Below are positions 11,692-24,642 of a stretch of 64,000 nucleotides of DNA, piece after piece. Source of the stretch: Paraescarpia echinospica (lineage: Eukaryota; Annelida; Polychaeta; Sabellida; Siboglinidae); the NCBI GenBank assembly GCA_020002185.1, contig CM034541.1, positions 27,135,794 to 27,199,793 of the forward strand. The letters are read 5' to 3'. The position numbers and the translations under genes are program-made. Each line of letters starts with the position of its first letter. Positions within the stretch are counted from its first letter, which is position 1. Under the pieces are notes generated by a model that made no database searches, had not been told where the DNA came from, and saw only the letters and a program-made list of their open reading frames with translations.

Positions 11692-12130
11692 GTGACGCTG
11701 GATTACATGACTTATCCGATGAGGCCTACATCCAAGCCATAGTGAGACATCTGTATGCTAAGAGGAACATGTTACTTAAACAATGTCACTGTTGCTCAAC
11801 TGATGTAAAGAATAACCTATTTACTGCCTATTTCAATAATATTTCTAAATATGTGCGCGCTATGGGTCAGTTGTAGAAAAGAAGTTTCAGCAGTTTGTTG
11901 TTGCCTGTAGCAGTCCATACAGAACATTGAACAATCTGCCTAGGATATGTAGTGCCAGCCTAATGGTTGCTACTTATACTTGGTCATATCTACTGGACAT
12001 TGAAATTGCGGCATCAGTGGGTCCTGGTTTCATATAATTTTAAATCTACTGTTTTAATTGATGTATTTTTATAGGCATACTGATTGATTGTCTGAATAAG
12101 AACATGATTATTATATTATTAATGTATACA
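11692..12130 (+). mobile_element. 3' fragment of the LINE family also seen at 36.2-37.4 kb
   Basis: Translated pieces read LSDEAYIQAIVRHLYAKRN, then STDVKNNLFTAYFN, then YRTLNNLPRICSAS. This is the usual order of the region after the reverse transcriptase in this LINE type. The following untranslated part (GTGGGTCCTGG, TTGATGTATTTTTATAG, GATTGTCTGAATAA) matches the 3' part of the minus-strand LINE at 36.2 kb. Several stops and frame changes are present, so it is dead. It is 5'-truncated, as target-primed integration commonly leaves it. Confidence 0.7.
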
Positions 12131-13658
12131 TAAATTTCCCACAGTTCATGAGAAACTAAGTGTCATGCGTGATGAAACATAATTTCTCAGAAATGAGTGA
12201 ACATTTTCCTGACTTGTTGTTTGTTCAGTATGTAAAGATTAGTCACAGTAAATTTTATTTATAATTATAAATATTAATTATTATAATAGTCGGTAACAGC
12301 ACTAATGCGTACGTCAAATTCAAATTTCTGAGAATTAATGCTGAAATGAGTGAGAGGTGAGAAGAAATTGGTGTGCCATCTGGTGAAATGATAAGCAACT
12401 ATTAGTGCATGGTGTATTCACCAGATGGAACCACTGAAATGAGATGTCCCACATATATTATGATAGTTGTTGGCTATTTCATTGCTACAACTCCATATAC
12501 AAATGCCTGTAAACACCCGATGTCAGTCTTATCAAAAGTACCTGCAATCTTACCCTGACCAGAACCCCAAACCGAACCCTTTTTGCACATTAGACCTACC
12601 ATAAAAGGGCATCTGTACTTGGAGGCTAGCTCGATGCTTCTTCCCATTTGCAAGGATGACTCCCTAGTGGCTGTCTGTTGCGTGCCAGCCAATTTATCAA
12701 TATAATTTCTGTGTCACTTTTTCACGCTGTCGACAAGCAAGACAAACTCCTGGTTTGCTATATTGGTCTGTCAGCCATCTGAGGCATTCTGCACATATAA
12801 TGGCCGCTGTGGCAGTATGACTGATACAAATGCAGCAGAAAATAGCAGTAACTTAAAGCAAGATTGTTGCCATCCATTTGTGACCACCTTGTTGATAGTT
12901 TTATTTTATAGGGACAGTTTTGAAAAATAGAAAGCTATATGCCGAAATGTGGGCTCTGTCAACCTGAGGGACAGGAGACTAATATGGGCTCAGTCACAGG
13001 CCTGGCCTTGGGATGTAGAGCCCACATTTCTCTCTCTTTAACTTAATCTCTAATAAACGTCATTCCTTTGGCCTTCTTTCATCACTATTCATGACTTGTG
13101 TTGGTGCTTGCATAAAGCTAAATATCTGATAGTGATAATTGTCATCGGAAAAATCATAAATATTTTGTTATCTAGTACATGTTTTAATGTACCACATTTG
13201 TTTCCTGTTTTGACGAAATATTATCAGTAATGATTTGTGTGAACATGTTTATATTGCATGCACAGGTGTTAACAAAATACTCATTACACGATGCACTGAA
13301 TATCTCACCCTGATGAATTATTCCCTCTTGAAACTTTAGTCGTTGTATTTAAATTGTGGTATTTTTATAATCTGATGGTAAATAATAGTTTCAAACTAGA
13401 CATTCTCTGCGCAGTGATGTGTTCATTCCAATAGCATTAACATTAGCATTATCTGCCATTTTTATAATATCATATAATGTTCATTTGTTCTTATTTCATT
13501 ATATTTTTAAAAGATTTAAATTTTTTACTAGTGCATGGTCCACAGTATGCTCAGAATTGCATTTAACCAAGTTAACAAGGCATTACATTTTTTTGTTTAT
13601 TTGTTTTATGCATGAGTTTGTTCTGTAGTTAAGACTGTTCTGTGTCTGTTTATTTCAG

Positions 13659-13990
13659 TTTGGTGCCTTGTAGAATTCGTCGAGTGTTGGTAGCCAGCAC
13701 GTCAGCAGGACTGTAGATTCCCTCAGTGAACCAAGTTTTGACTGCCATGAATACAGTGCTGGTCTCAAGTCGACCACACATTACTGTTTATTTTCCTGCA
13801 GGAGTCTGTGTTAAAAAATGAATTATGCTGTTTCGTGCAGTGCATTAATGCTCAAATATGAAAACTACATTTTTTCTGTTGTCTGTCAGTTGTGGAGGAT
13901 GTAGTGAATTCTACAGTTTCTGTTTTTGAGAAAATGAACATGGATATAATTTGTTAAGTGAAAAATAAAGGTATTAGAAATGTGGTCTTA
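13659..13990 (+). other. MBD2/3: Probable MBD2/3 3' UTR exon
   Basis: A strong acceptor (TGTTTATTTCAG) ends at 13658. The sequence after it has no long frame and reaches an AATAAA at 13964-13969. The exon is inferred from pairing this acceptor with the donor at 9966. No transcript evidence is available here, so the acceptor could be a chance match. Confidence 0.45.
13964..13969 (+). terminator. AATAAA polyadenylation signal for MBD2/3 (inferred)
   Basis: Canonical hexamer about 305 bases into the proposed 3' UTR exon, followed by GT-rich sequence (GTGGTCTTAGAATGT). This fits a cleavage site near 13985. Confidence 0.4.
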
Positions 13991-16378
13991 GAATGTCACA
14001 TTTTTCAGCATACATGAACCCACAAAAGAGGGCATCATCTGATTTGCAGTTGTATTATTAGTACATTTTGTCTATTGTACATGTGCAGAATTAGAACATT
14101 TAGTGTACATCTTTCTTAATCTTGTCTTTTCTTTTTGCTAGTCGTATTTGCAACTCCAGTCGTGTTAGCAATCTAATGAATCTATGTATTTTGAAGGCAA
14201 AACATTGGTGTTGAATCAAGTCACACTACATCAGCGTGAGTTGAATAACGATTTGAGTTCAGCATTGATTATGTTCTTAATGTCTTTGCTGTCTTTTCAA
14301 TATCAATTGAAAATGCATACTTGGTGAACTCAGTGACTGTTACGCAATATTTCTGTTAGTTTTGTACGTTAGATTTATAATTTCCACTAAATTATTTCTT
14401 TGCAGCAACATTAACTTTAGGTTTTGTTCATTAAAATGTGTTTTGTAGTATGAGATGAGTGAAGACTGTTGTGATTGTTAGTGTGGAAGTGTACAGGAAT
14501 AACTGGCACACATTGAGCGAGCTGGTTTGTACTAAACACTCGTGACACATCTGAAGAAATATAGAAGTAAAATCGAGAATGATGACAGAATTGAGTCTAT
14601 AAATAAGTGTCTGTTCTGTCTTAAAGCCATTTAAATATATGTTAATATGCTAACTTGGAAGCTCTGTAACAGGATCTCCTCCCAGGATCCAGGTACGGAG
14701 GTCCATGTGCCTCTTTCTATGTTCCTTCCATTTACTATCAGCCACCCTACTTGTGAAGTGGAGGTTGGTAATCTGTTTGCTAGCCATGCCACTAGGTGGC
14801 TTATCTCAGATGTTTATCTTCAAAGTCCTGACTACGGATGACATCAATTAATCTACACAGGATAATCTTGAGTTGCGACTGACGTTTATCAGCCATTCCA
14901 GTTTTAATCCACGAGAACACTCAGTAATTATATACAGCTTACTACATCTACTGAGACACGATTGCCTGCCTTCAAACCCCAGCTACGCAAATACTGTTTG
15001 CCCGTCGCGATAGATGCCTCCATTGTTCCTAATCACCCATTCACTGCATCTGATTGGGACCCTGGCCTCGATTGTCATAACTAATAGTTATGGACATCGC
15101 TGTAATTGCTTGATGGAGAAATCACGAGCCAAGTGACCTAATATCACCGCGGGTACAGTCTCTGGGACTCAATGTTTCGGGGGGGGGAAGGTGTGATAAA
15201 TCGATTGCCGGGGGATATGTGGTCATTAGTTTTCCTTTCACTTCCTATTCAACACGTGGGCTCAGTGTTGGAATCTTTCATATCGATCTAAGATGACTGA
15301 ATTACGTGTGTGAAATAAGAGCATTTATGTGTTTTGTCTTCCTTGCTAATTGGCTTTTAAAGCCAGAAGAGTTCTTTGGTATTCCATTTGTAATCAGAGG
15401 AATGTAATATTTTAAAATTATAAAATATATACTTGTAATCAGTCTCAGGGTTCATTCAGAAAAAAACATGCTGGTATAAAAAAACTTGCTATGAAGCCTG
15501 TGTGTATCTTTGAACAAATATACTCTGTTACATTATGTAGTATGTGGACAGACATATTGATGTGTTTGTTATATAAAAAGATGTGTTAGACCAATATTTT
15601 ACCCTCAATCATGATTGAGTGTAAAATATGGATAATTCTAAAAGTTACACGTTTGAGGACGAAGAACAGAAAATTTGACTGAATCCATTTAAATGCATGA
15701 TAAAATAAAAAATCCAAATGTAAGTTGTAAGTGCATTTGAAAGCAAAATGCTGAAATTGTACTGATGACATTCAGAATCATTGTTTCCATTTTAGGAAGT
15801 TTTACACAGCTGTTATTATTATAGCATAACAACTAGAATTATTATATAATTATATTTTTAATAAAAAATAATTTAGCATCTTTCCATATATATAAAATGT
15901 GATGCCTCAAGCTTTATTATTTAGTCAGTAGATTTGTTTATACCATAATAATTTTATCCCTTAATTAAAAGTCAGATTAATTAAAATTCAGTATCGTCTT
16001 TTTCAATAAATGACCTAACTAATATAGATATGTTAAGAATATAAATATTTTACCAACTGTGGCACTTGTACAATATAGATAGAAAAATGGCGCCACATTG
16101 TGGCAGACAGCCATATAAATTGGCGTGACATGTCGTTCTGTAGACGCGATTGCTGTCACAATCATAACCATTGTTCACGTGAGGACAACACTTGGTCAGT
16201 CTGAGCAGTGGTCAGTCCTGGGCTAACCCAATAAGGCGGTCAATGCAGTGAGATTATGTGAAAGTGATGGTCCAGAACTGTTGTGGTGGGTTAGTGGGTG
16301 GATGCGACAGACACATTGAGTGCTTTCTCCTGGTCACACAGCGGCCGGCAGTCAGACATGTCACAGTGGGTCTGTAGA
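13991..16378. other. Non-coding AT-rich stretch, nothing recognised
   Basis: No coding exon, RNA gene or tandem array is evident. Short open frames here (for instance 14647-14841 and, on the other strand, 15586-15771) have no recognisable motif. A G9 run occurs near 15180. Confidence 0.5.
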
Positions 16379-17036
16379 GGTGGTCCTCATTGCAGGAATA
16401 CGATGGATCTTAATTCATGTATAGGATGGTCCTCAATTCAGGTATACAATGGTCCTTAATTCAGAAAAGGATGGTCTTCAGTGCAGTTAAAGGATGGTCC
16501 TCAGTGAAGGTAAATGATGGTGCTCAATTGAGATAAAAGGACGGTCCTCAATTCAGATAAATGATGGTCCTCAGTGCAGATATAGGATGGTCCTTAATTC
16601 ATGTATAGGATGCTTATCAATTCAGGTGAGGGATGGTCTTCAATGTGAGGAAAGGATTGTCCTCAATGTGGGTAAAGGATTGTCCTCAATGTGGGTAAAG
16701 GATGGTCCTCAATGAAGGTAAAGGATGGTCCTTTATGAAGGTAACGGATGGACCTTAATTAAGAGAAAGGATGGTCCTCAATACAGGTAAAGGACGGTCC
16801 TTAGTTCAGATAAACGATGATCTTCAGTTCAGGTAAAGGATGGTCTTCAATGCAGATAAAGGATGGTCCTCCGTGCAGAAAAGAATGGTCTTCAATGCAG
16901 ATAAAGGATAATCCTCGATTCAGATAAGGGATGGTCCTCAGTGCAAATAAAGGATGGTCCTCAGTTCAGATAAAGGATGGTCTTCAGTGCAGGTAAAGGA
17001 TAGGCTTCAATACAGATAAGGGATGGTCCTCAGTGA
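16379..17036. repeat. Diverged minisatellite of about 23 bp
   Basis: The core GGATGGTCCTCAATTCAGGT recurs about every 23 bases with many substitutions (CTCAGTGCAG, CTTAATTCAT, TTCAATGCAG). About 28 copies. The divergence marks it as older than the near-perfect arrays elsewhere in the window. Confidence 0.88.
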
Positions 17037-17168
17037 TGGCAGAAGAAATCAAGGAGGAGATCCAAACACTGGCAGAATACAGGGATGAGAGGTCATGGAA
17101 ATGGTCCCCACCATGGGAAGATGAAAAGTCATGGAAATGGTCCCCAACATGGGTGGATAAAATTCACA

Positions 17169-17435
17169 CTCATAATTATTTGTTATATCATTATCATCAA
17201 CATTACTATCATCATTATTATAATCAACATTACTATTATTATCATCAACATTACTATCATCATCATTACTATCATTATCATCAACATTACTATTATCATC
17301 AATGTTACTGTCATCATTATCATCAACGTTACTATCATTATCATCAACATTACTATCATCATTATCATCATCATTACAATCATCATTATCATCATCATTA
17401 CTATCATCATTGTCATCAACATTGTGACTTATCGT
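17169..17435. repeat. Imperfect (CAT/TAT)n trinucleotide microsatellite
   Basis: Nearly pure ATC/ATT triplets with CAACATTAC interruptions. Because the period is three bases, open frames (His/Tyr, Ile or Asp/Asn-rich) run through it on both strands. They are low-complexity artefacts with no flanking gene structure. Confidence 0.92.
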
Positions 17436-17689
17436 CATCACTAGCATTTATTCTTCACCATCGTAACTATGGTGATCATCAGATTTTTATGTGACTCGCA
17501 TCATTCTTTGTCACCAGATGTCTCCACTAGTACTATACTTGAGCCTCGGTTAATATGAGTGCATTGTGTGTGGGCCGCGACATCAGTGAAATTACATTGT
17601 CTTGCACCACCTCAGTGGCTCCACGCATTCCTTGAGATTGCCTCAAATAAACACATCGGCAGCTTGTCTTTATACGGGCACGTTTTAAC

Positions 17690-18310
17690 AGTTAACCAAT
17701 CGTCCTGATTGATTAGCGAGGCCACTAATGATCCCGTAGTATTGGCAGACAGCCGGCAATTTGCACCGCAAAATGTCTGAGTAGCAGCAAAGCTGAGGTA
17801 ATTCCCTGCCCTCTTACTAGTTACATAGCCACAGTGTAGAGTGGAGAAATTAGCCCAACAAAGACAGATTAATGAGACAACCCAGTGGCTGTCGCCACGG
17901 CGTTACAATTATCGGTTTTGTCACCATGCTCGCGTCGACCATATTTTATTTGCCGTATGATTTGAATCCCCAACCGCGAGTTACGGCGGCGGTCGATGGA
18001 TCATGTTTTATTTGCCGCCATCCTCAATGATTTGAATCCCCCGATCGGAATTGCGACAGGCCACCCGCTGCTGCCGTCTGTTGACCTATATTCGTGGCGA
18101 TGTTCATGAATGATGATGTTTAATGATGTCTAAATATCACTGATGGAAGGAACGTGTATGCGTCATTGTGGCTGTCTGATGTCACTTCGCATGTTGTCCA
18201 CCTAGAGAGACAGGTGTCTGGGTCAGCGTCGGACCGTCCGGCGGTGTGTTCGTCCGGCCATCTGGGAGCAGTCCTTGGGGGGCAAAAGGATGGGCCGATG
18301 CAAGGAACCG
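17690..18310. other. CpG-retaining unique island, possible regulatory region
   Basis: This stretch is far richer in CG dinucleotides than its AT-rich surroundings; for example TCGCCACGGCGTT near 17893, CTCGCGTCGACC near 17930 and TACGGCGGCGGTCGATGG near 17981. It contains a diverged internal duplication (TTTTATTTGCCG ... GATTTGAATCCCC near 17943 and 18006). No reading frame looks coding. A CpG-rich island in a repeat-laden, CpG-poor region may be an unmethylated promoter or enhancer, but that is inference. Confidence 0.3.
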
Positions 18311-19290
18311 TCATTTAAGAATGTGCACTTATACAGGGGGTCAGCGTTCGAGTGCAACCTTGTTAATCCAAACACCTTGGACTCGGTCCTCAGTAATTAT
18401 GTATAAATTAGTGAGTTTCATCCATGTAGAGGAATCAGAAAGATTAATTTTTATATGAACATACATTTGTATGTTTTTACGTCAATATACATATTGTTCA
18501 TATTTTATTACTGTTATAATCAATTAACTTTTGAAAGTATAAAGATACGATTAGACCTCTTGCACTTTTTCATTAATTAATGATATATCAATAACAAGTA
18601 AATAACAGTTAACTAACTCAGCATTTTCAGATCGTTGAATTACGGTTTTGAGTAAATAAACAAATTTGGTTTAGTGCAAAATTTTTACTTTCACATTCAT
18701 ATCTATTAGCATTGAATGAAATTCTGTTTAGATGCTGAGTTATCCAGATTATAAGATTAATAAGAATGAACACAATTTATTGTTACTAGCAGAAATGCCC
18801 ATCCTCCGGTTAATGCTACATACAAACACAGATGCAGAAGACAGTTTCTCAAAGCATTCTTATCTAATGTTTAAGAAACGCGACATCAATTTGAACAGTT
18901 TTGCACGACACTTCATGTTTTCTGCAATAACTGTTGCAAGTTCCATAAACCATCCACAGCTGAACGGCAGATGCTTTACATAGATTGTAACAATGAATTA
19001 ACATCTGTCTAACATTGCACTAGTAAGAACACTTAACTTTTGGGGAATTTGGACAAATAAATTGTGTATTTCTTCCTAGAGGTCACAGATGAAACCCTGA
19101 AACTTTCAGACTGAAAGTCCAGTGCCCAAGATGCAAATCTTCTAGAAGGAAAACGTCAACATACATACCTACATACATGCATGCATGCATACATGCATGC
19201 ATACTATCGCTAGCACAGTTATAGTTAGACTAACAACATATTTCCAACGCTTTGAGCGTAAAGCATAAAGAGCGTTAGTCCTATCACATG

Positions 19291-19509
19291 ACAGTCTTCC
19301 ACTGTCCAACCATCTACACACAACAGTCTTCCACTGTCCAACCATCTACACACAACAGTCTTCCACTGTCCAACCATCTACACACAACAGTCTTCCACTG
19401 TCCAACCATCTACACACAACAGTCTTCCACTGTCCAACCATCTACACACGACAGTCTTCCACTGTCCAACCATCTACACATGACAGTCTTCCACTGTCCA
19501 ACCATCTAC
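19291..19509. repeat. 32-bp minisatellite, 7 copies
   Basis: ACAGTCTTCCACTGTCCAAC recurs at 19291, 19323, 19355 and on, with a 32-bp period and only one or two changes. Preceded at 19166-19204 by a (CATG)n-like run. Confidence 0.95.
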
Positions 19510-22500
19510 TTGCCCATTACCTTGCCCTAATAATGACAACTCATAGAGACAAAAAGAAATTGAACATGACTAAGGCTATTCTGGTCATCCATTTAGGGAG
19601 ACATGCCGGGGGATATTGTTTGGCCTGACGTCAGCAGAGACATTTCACGTGCCGCAGCACAATCCCGCTGTAACTACAGAGGGCAAATTAAAGTGACGGT
19701 TTCAATGATGTATCGATGTCGATGTGTCAAGGCTATCATACGTGCCATGTCCATAAACAGAATCCGTTTTTAATTTAAGAAGCTTTTTAAAAATTCAAAA
19801 AGCCACTGCCATATCTCTGTGAACACTATTTCAGTGACACGCAGGCAAATGTGTCGTAGTGGCACGCCCTCGTTTTCAGTGGGCAAGATCACTGTTAAAG
19901 GACACAACCTATTTTAAAGAGCAAACTCAATCTTATGAGCTGATAAGAATGTCAGTGATACAGACCTCATATCCTGGGCTTCTGTGATGGTCTTCCAGTC
20001 TCAACTCTTAATCCCCTCCTTTTAAGATCTATCTTCCCAACTAATCTTTGGTCTTCTCCTTCGACCACCTCTTCTGTGTTCCATGCTGTCTCTCTCTGTT
20101 TTTTCTCACTCATTCTTTGTGTATGTCCTAATAATCTCGGCCTCCTCCAAACTACTTTCACGTTGAGGTGTTTCCTCATCTTCGTCTTCTCTCAGTTTCC
20201 CCTCATGGCTCCCATAAAAGTGGTGAAGTTCATGAATTTGTTTTGCACTGTTCGCATTCCACGTCACCCTATCGACAACTTTCTCCCATCATTTGTCATC
20301 TTTCTTTCTGCCTTTCTTACATCCTTCTTAAAGGGACCCGGTCTGTTCCTCTACCCGGAATTAGCCAGTATAGTAGTTTGTAACTGCGCTGAACGTGGGA
20401 AATGGGAAATTGTGGAACCTCAAAGGGTATTGTGGCTAACTCAGCCCACCGCGACATTGTTGCTAACAAGGTTTGTTTTGTTGCCAACAAAGTTTGTTTT
20501 GAATGAAACTGGATGTTTTTATTTATTATCTGAACATGCTGCGAGGTCAAAACTTTCCGATTGTGAACTAAAACAACTAGAAACAGACTGCTTCCTTTTA
20601 ACGCAATCTTCCCACCTTAACTGTGGTCGGTCTCTCTCTCTCCCTGCAGCCTCTAATCCTCTACCTCTGTTTAATTCTCTTGTAGACATACACCCTGTCT
20701 CCATTGGCACCAAATGACCCACACACATCATTCGGCTTGGTTTTGCTGTACTGGTCCCAAAGTTGACCAAACAAATTGTAAAATAAAATGGTTTTCGCAC
20801 TATGGTTTCAAAAACTGCATCTAGAGACACCATATAGGTTTAAAATTTGACACAAAACTGTAGCCGAAATGTGTATGAACTGGTACACCAAAACTATAGT
20901 AACATGTGCAGCCACAGCAATGATAAACATAGATAACGTAATTTATATTTATTTTAGATTTCTCCATACATAACTAGTAAATCATCTACCTAACTCAGTC
21001 CCATGGTAATGTTTCCCCAAAAATATTTGGAAGGATAGTTTTTGAAATTGCATTTCCACATTAAATCCTCAGCTGTGTACTTTGTGCATATCTGTTAATG
21101 AAATTATGTGTTTTGTTAAACATTGCAGACGAACATGATAGAAGGATAAGTATCCTCAAGAGGTGGGATGAACAGATGTGGCTCTCTCTCCCCGGAAACG
21201 ATCAAGAGAACCAAATTACGGGATAATAGTTTGACACAGTTGACTAATTTGTAGGAAACACCAAACTTTTTGTCTCATGCCCTCCTGTGTTCTCGTTCTT
21301 TCCTCGGTCCATCCCATGAACTTGTCCTTCTATTTGTGTCACACCATGTCGTCACTCCAAGCTGAAATAACTACGACGCCCGACAGATCGGTGATTTTAC
21401 GTCGACAATTCATATCGTTGAAATATTTATCGGACAGGTGTTATTTCAACAAGGTCTGTTCAAAAGGCCGTATTCACGTTGAACCATTGTCATCTGTCAT
21501 ATGTCATCCCGTGGGATTGTGGGAAAGGATCATTGACAGCGGATGACAACATTACAAATCGCCTCCCCCGCGTAATCCGGTTTTGTGTCAGCTGAATGTT
21601 CGTGTGATTTGTGTGTCGAGACCACAAATAGACGATGTGATGTCACTACTTGTGTGGAGCCCCCCACTTTTGTCCTGATGTCGTTAAGTGGTGGTATGAC
21701 TTAAGGTCAATTGCTATACATAGCGCTTCTCAGATACCGGCATCAGCTGTTTCAATCACACAGTAGTATTCGATCACCCGATGCCGCCTGATGTCCTAGT
21801 TGTTTGTTTTATTTGAAGCATCTTCGGGAATTCAATTATTCCTTTGTCTCGTTTTAAAACTGTTTCGTGAAAAATCAGACATGTTTCCAAGTTAACTCAT
21901 TTATGCAGATGTGTTACTCTAGTTTTGATGAAAACATTGGATAATCTATTAAACTCCTTTCCCTGTCAAAGTCCCTGTCAAAACTGTTAAGGTTATTCGC
22001 TTTTTTGCAAGTTCCCTGAGCATTTAATCAAACTATGCATTCTTTTAGTAAACTGGTTGCTCATGAACTGTTCACTTACTATATGATCTGCTACGTTGTG
22101 GAGGAAGTCTTAGAGCGATGGAGTCACTAAATGGTGTCGCTGTACATAACGTAGCGTCGGTCAAACCTCGCTTTATGGCCACACTGGCAATACAGCCAAG
22201 CCACCTTGCAATAAAGGTCACCCTAGGATTGTGTCCCAAATTATTTCTGTATGAAATATTTTTAGGAAATTAGTCTCGATAATACAGTTACCTCACTATT
22301 ATGGCTGTGCCACTTGTCCGTAGTGCCAAGGGTGCAAGGGAAGATATTTATATGAAGGAAATATAATTTTGGAGGAATTTTGTTTCTATATCAAATTATT
22401 TCACAGAGTAGTCAGCGTCAGACGTGATTGTAAAGTGGTGCCCTGCAGTTTTGGGGGCCTGTGGTCTTGCCCCGTCATATTGGGTTGTCAATACCTATTA

Positions 22501-23546
22501 ATTACTAATCAGCGTGACCATCTACATTGAGAGTGGAATAAAGAAATGCTTGAAGCTGGGGGGGTAGTAGTTATGAATAATCTGCCTAATGAACATTTGC
22601 AACGTTCTGTCCCAGTCACTTCCCGTACGAGCATCGCATCAAAGGTGAACTTCATTAGTGCATTATCACAGCGTGCATACTTATTACGCATTAATTCCAT
22701 CATCGCAGATGCATGTGGAAATCGTTCGTGGCACTCTGCCAATCGGTGTTACCATCGAATAATGAAAGTGAGGCTCGGGGGGTTGTGCCTGTCCAATGGA
22801 ATGTCACGTGATGTGTAGATTGGCGTCTCGTAAGTTACGCTTGCGGTGATGTCATTATTGCATTTGCCGTCATGTTCTCCGGGCGGTTAATCCACGTGAG
22901 GAGGAGATGAAGTCAACAATACGTGGTGACTTAGGCTATCATGTATTGTTTGGACTTGTTGCCGTGAAAAGGTTTATTTAGTTACACTGAAATTGATGGG
23001 TGAAACTGAAAGTGTGTGTTTGGTGCAAGTGTGCGTGTGTACCTTGTGAAATTGATGGTTGAAACTGAAAAAGAGTATGTGTTTATGTGCGTTCGTGAAT
23101 GCATGCATGAATGCTTGCATGCATGTCTGTACATAATCAAAACGGGTGGCCATTTGTCAGGCCATGACGCATTATTTTCAGAGGAGAATGGAATAATCAC
23201 AGTTTCAAATCTAAATAAAACAATTATTGGATATCCTTGATTAAATAGAAATTGGCATGTTTCCTTTGATGTTGATTTCTTAAGATGCAACAAGATTTTC
23301 TCACAGCATATTTTGGATGTTTATCTTCTTCAGCAGGCTGATTTCAGAGATGAAAATAAAGTTTCTAATATATGTTGGGAAGATTAATAAAGACATTATT
23401 TATCTAATACTATAAAATAAACATATTGTTGCACTAAAAATCATAAATTAGATCAGATATTGAGAATAGTCACATCCTTGGGTATTTATGAAATGACTAC
23501 AGGATCTTTTAATATGTATAAATTTCACAAAATAAGCAATAAACCC
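19510..23546. other. Long single-copy-looking stretch, no gene supported
   Basis: No splice-bounded coding block was recognised. The longest frames (20076-20717 on +, 20519-20833 on -) show no family motif. Segments at about 21340-21680 and 22500-22930 are less AT-rich and keep several CG pairs. At 22982-23070 a GAAATTGATGG(G/T)TGAAACTGAAA segment is present twice, about 60 bases apart. Conservation data would be needed to say whether any of this is functional. Confidence 0.4.
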
Positions 23547-24440
23547 AAGCCAGCGCTACACCACCCGCTACTTGCGACGGCCCACCCAAGCCATCGCTAC
23601 ACCACCCGCTACTTGCGACGGCCCACCCAAGCCAGCGCTACATCACCCGCTACTTGCGACGGCCCACCCAAGCCAGCGCTACATCACCCGCTACTTGCGA
23701 CGGCCCACCCAAGCCAGCGCTACGTCACCCGCTACTTGCGACGGCCCACCCAAGCCAGCGCTACATCACCCGCTACTTGCGACGGCCCACCCAAGCTCAA
23801 CAATACTCTAGCCACATACGTGAGGCTGATGCAGAGTTCTGAGCTGTACATAAGAAGAAGTAGGGAAGAGGAATTGCAAAAATGGGCCAGGCACAAAAAA
23901 AAAAATCATTTATTAATTTTAAATAACATTGTAGTGTAAACTCAAATTAGACAAGGTATTTGAGAATATTCACATATTTTGGTATTTGCACAAGTAGGTC
24001 AGGCACAAATAAAAGAAAATAGTTATTTTTTATTATTAAATAACCATGTCTTCGTACAAACTTAAAATTAGACTTGATTATTGGGAACATGCACTCACAT
24101 ATTTTGGTATTTGCACAAGTAAGTCAGGCACAAATAAAAGAAAATAGTTATTTGTTATTATTTAATAACCATGTCTTCGTATAAAAATTAGACAAGATAT
24201 TTGGGAACACTCACATAGTTTGGTATTTGTACAGGTAGGTCAGGCAGAAATAAGAAATTATGTAGTAATAAATAAACACCTTACATCATTCAAAAATAAC
24301 AAATCTGACGATATATTTGAGAACATATTTGGTGCTTGCAATATAGGTCAGACACAAATAAAAGATAACTGATATAGTATTATTAGACAAACACTGTGTG
24401 GTTGAAACTCAAAATTCCCAAATTGGACAGTATTTATTTG
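23435..24440. repeat. Diverged tandem repeat of about 120 bp, interrupted by a 41-bp array
   Basis: The unit holds AAATTAGACAAG, TTTGAGAATATTCACAT, TTTGGTATTTGCACAAGTAG and GTCAGGCACAAATAAAAGAA. Copies start near 23940, 24060, 24180, 24290 and 24410, each more diverged towards the end. A further diverged copy begins near 23440, before the 41-bp minisatellite. Confidence 0.8.
23547..23798. repeat. 41-bp minisatellite, 6 copies
   Basis: AAGCCAGCGCTACACCACCC begins copies at 23547, 23588, 23629, 23670, 23711 and 23752. Only the bases ACACC/ACATC/ACGTC vary. It is much more GC-rich than its flanks. All three + frames are open through it because 41 is not a multiple of three and the unit lacks stops; no gene is implied. 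Confidence 0.95.
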
Positions 24441-24642
24441 AGGAGTGACGTGTTTGGGTGCCTGTAGACTGGGTCAGTATTATCAGTGGTCTGAGACTGG
24501 ACCAGGAGGCAGACATGTGGAACATATATTTACATGTATTTTGTGTGCAGCGTTGAAGAGGTGGAATATATTGGCAGGTGGTGGAAGGTTATTAGATCAG
24601 AACTGCATTTGTGGGATGCTAATGCCTCGACTAATGCCCACC

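Larger units (their letters stand above)
9966..13658. other. Probable 3' UTR intron with repeats
   Basis: It runs from a GTAAGT donor at 9966 to a TTTCAG acceptor at 13653-13658. It holds the 47-bp array (11166-11545) and a LINE 3' fragment (11692-12130). It also holds a short inverted repeat around 12950-13035 with 14-bp arms (GAAATGTGGGCTCT and its complement). No coding exon is evident. Confidence 0.5.

Noticed and set aside
17033..17494. His/Tyr-rich and Asp/Asn-rich frames
   Set aside because: Translation of a trinucleotide microsatellite.
19967..20179. Minus-strand frame with RRPRLLGHTQRM, reminiscent of the end of some LINE ORF2 proteins
   Set aside because: The resemblance is limited to a few residues, with no reverse transcriptase motif nearby. 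Too weak to annotate.
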